Assembly (NCBI GenBank): GCA_009103225.1
Contig: RHPI01003642.1
Location: 983,099 to 1,047,098, forward strand
Reading direction: 5' to 3'
Length of the DNA: 64,000 nt
Source of the DNA: Chlorokybus atmophyticus
Taxonomy: Eukaryota; Streptophyta; Chlorokybophyceae; Chlorokybales; Chlorokybaceae
Shown piece after piece: positions 62,501 through 64,000 of this stretch (position 1 is its first letter; every line of letters starts with the position of its first letter). The position numbers and the translations under genes are program-made. The notes under the pieces are model-generated. The model ran no database searches and was not told the DNA's origin. It was given only the letters and a program-made list of their open reading frames with translations.

Positions 62501-64000
62501 CCGGAGGCTTTCTGCCTGAGAGCAGAGGTCATCTGCTGGCACTGGGCGTTGCGACACTTGAAGACCCATGCATACCCATCTTTTGTCTCAGCAAAATGGT
62601 GTCCAGGACGATGAATTGTTCCACAGAACTCACATCTGACAGGCAGCTAAAAGGACTTGTCTGGGTTCCAAAAGTGCAAAAGCTCTCGCCAGCGGGAGCC
62701 ATCCCAAGCCTCTTGCTGCGCTGCAGGAGGAACTGCAGGGTCTTTATCAAGCCATCTGTCGCATTCGCGCCATGATTGCAACCAGTCGTAGCAGATGGTA
62801 GGGCAACGAAACATCAGTTGCAGTCTAGCCTTGAGAGGTAGGTAGTAGTAGCTCACGCAGTCCTTGCGCAGGTTACCACAAGGACACTTCTCTTGCTGCA
62901 TTGTCTTGCGTAATTTCTCACGCTGACGCCAAGTAGAGGACTCTTCGGTAACGTCATCGCCAAAGTCTCTCGGGTATGGCTTGCTGAAGAGGTAAGAGCA
63001 GTCCTTGCAAACGGAGTAGTGCAAAGGCACTGGCATACCCATGCGATTGAACAGGCTGGTGGCAGTTTTGCAGGATGTTGGTAGCTTGCAACCCTCTGAT
63101 TCCGGACTAAAGGTCTTCTTGGTGGCCATACTGAGAAGAGAGTCATCGCCCTTGAACAGACAGGCCAGCAACTTGTTGATGCAGTCTTTCGACATACCGC
63201 CCTCGTCGGCAATGGTCATGATGTCTAGGTACTTGTCCATGTAAGACTTCTCGGGTTCCTGGTGCTCGGTAAGTGGGTCACTCTTTGCTGGTGCTACAGC
63301 AGGTGACACAACTTTGGGAATGGCCCGGAACTGCTGAAGCACGCGGTCTTTGTGCAAGTGGATTTGGATTACTGAGTTCCTCTGCAGCACCTGTGACAGA
63401 AAAGCTTAGGATCTAGCCAAACACGCTGCCAACGAAAGCCCTAAACCATCAAAACCACCAAAAGACAAGACTGCCATGGTCAAAAAGATCTGTAAGTCAC
63501 CTCATTGTTGCACTTGGAGCATGGACAGGATCTGAGAGATGTAGACAGCTGTGGGTCTGCAACCGGGTCTTCATTGGGCTGGACCAATGGTTCTAACGTT
63601 GCTTGCAGATGTGTAGGCAACTCCTTTGGTTCAGGTGAGGGTTGTGGAGGTTGGTCACATGGCAGCTCAGGAGTGTCACGAATGCCGTTCAGTGAACTGG
63701 CAAGAAGAGAATCTCCCAGCGGGTCTTGCGTGTGGATTGGATGTTCTGGTGTCTCAAGGTTGTGGTGATGCTGGTCATGTAAGAGGTCTTGCGAGGCTGG
63801 TAGAAGTTGCGGATTGTCTTGGTTTTCTTGCTGGTGGTTTGGCCGCGGCTGCTCTTCCGCAATGTTTGGAATGGACTGCAATGGGTTTTGGTGCTGACTT
63901 GCATTCAAGATAGTCTGCTGACTGTCACGCGGCTGGAATGCAGGCTGTCTTTGCTGCTGTTTGAACTTTGCTTGCGTGCGTCTGGATGCTTTATGGACCG
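59505..64000 (-). CDS. tnp2 / Transposase_21-like transposase, partial, one in-frame TAG
   Basis: Transposase of the CACTA/Plavaka kind, at least 1,320 residues, 5' end beyond the window. Minus-strand exons: from the edge to 63501, 63390-62193, 62067-60612 and 60342-59505; phases close. The N-terminal part is Gln/Pro-rich and ends CPCSKCNNE. Exon 2 has Cys pairs (CKDC, CPCGN, CEFCGTIH) and NLAFIAHWDGF, the DGF acidic site of the family. Exon 3 has HPAQCQVLKMKDGGICACRR, then LVYDVMHTLCEGLAKGL (the D-x-MH-x5-G block) and a DUF4218-like C-terminal part. Exon 4 is a beta-rich tail (PGDIIQIRNEAKSVW). A TAG at 62647-62649 interrupts exon 2 with an open frame on both sides, so this copy is probably defective unless read through. 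Intron 3 carries 36-bp tandem repeats. Confidence 0.75.
60458..60597. repeat. Four tandem units of about 36 bp in transposase intron
   Basis: Units built on AGAATAGACCCAGGCTTAAC with few changes fill most of the intron between 60343 and 60611. The same AGACCCAG word recurs in introns of the SAM-domain gene. Confidence 0.85.

Larger units (their letters stand above)
51128..64000. mobile_element. Probable large CACTA/Plavaka-like DNA transposon, right end outside window
   Basis: A tnp2-like transposase (59505-64000, minus), subterminal-style repeats at 51128-51700 and two unusual genes in between suggest one large element or a nest of elements. Introns here are rich in AGACCCAG/ACCAG tandem units, unlike the TGCATG-rich introns upstream. 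Terminal inverted repeats and target-site duplication were not identified, so the boundaries are guesses and inclusion of the two inner genes is an inference. Confidence 0.45.

Overview
This is nuclear DNA of a photosynthetic, flagellate-forming eukaryote, most likely a green alga or another early Viridiplantae lineage. Genes are split by many short GT-AG (sometimes GC-AG) introns and there is no operon structure. Lineage markers are a complete UVR8 UV-B photoreceptor, a starch/glucan phosphorylase with a transit-like N-terminus, a single-AP2-domain transcription factor, a plant-type cytosolic tyrosyl-tRNA synthetase, a plant-type MgtE magnesium transporter and a nexin-dynein regulatory complex protein (DRC10/IQCD type), the last implying motile cilia. 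Introns and spacers from 1 to about 51 kb are full of TGCATGC-like words. All exon models were built by hand from splice sites and reading phase. Phases close in every model listed as a complete gene, but no transcript evidence was available.

Layout, left to right. 1.5-2.7 kb: eIF3j (-). 5.3-7.5 kb: AP2-domain factor (-), divergent from TyrRS (+, 7.9-10.5 kb). 11.5-14.35 kb: UVR8 (-), divergent from NTAN1, an N-terminal asparagine amidohydrolase (+, 14.9-17.3 kb). 18.0-19.8 kb: plant-type SAM methyltransferase (+). 21.6-23.9 kb: MgtE transporter (-). 26.5-29.3 kb: DRC10 (+), interrupted by a 659-base gap. 30.0-34.8 kb: glucan phosphorylase (-, 17 exons). 37.8-40.5 kb: galactokinase-family GHMP kinase (-), divergent across a gapped spacer from a GNB1L/ASA1-type WD40 protein (+, 41.3-43.5 kb). 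43.5-51 kb is gene-poor and repeat-rich, with a 239-base poly-C tract and only weak gene candidates.

51-64 kb looks different: degenerate GGCACAA-type repeats, G-rich arrays and tandemly repetitive introns surround three unusual genes. These are a SAM-domain protein (-), a divergently transcribed Cys/His finger + coiled-coil + Pro-rich repeat protein (+), and a tnp2/Transposase_21-like (CACTA or Plavaka-related) transposase (-) that runs off the window end and carries one in-frame TAG. I interpret this block as a large DNA transposon, possibly with two accessory genes. This is the best candidate here for an undescribed system.

The housekeeping genes cover translation (eIF3j, TyrRS), protein turnover (NTAN1, N-degron pathway), carbon storage and sugar activation (phosphorylase, GHMP kinase), light signalling (UVR8), Mg homeostasis and ciliary motility. 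They form no pathway cluster. Several pairs share short divergent promoters (AP2/TyrRS, UVR8/NTAN1, kinase/WD40, SAM/finger). At least seven perfect or near-perfect foldback hairpins are scattered through introns and spacers.
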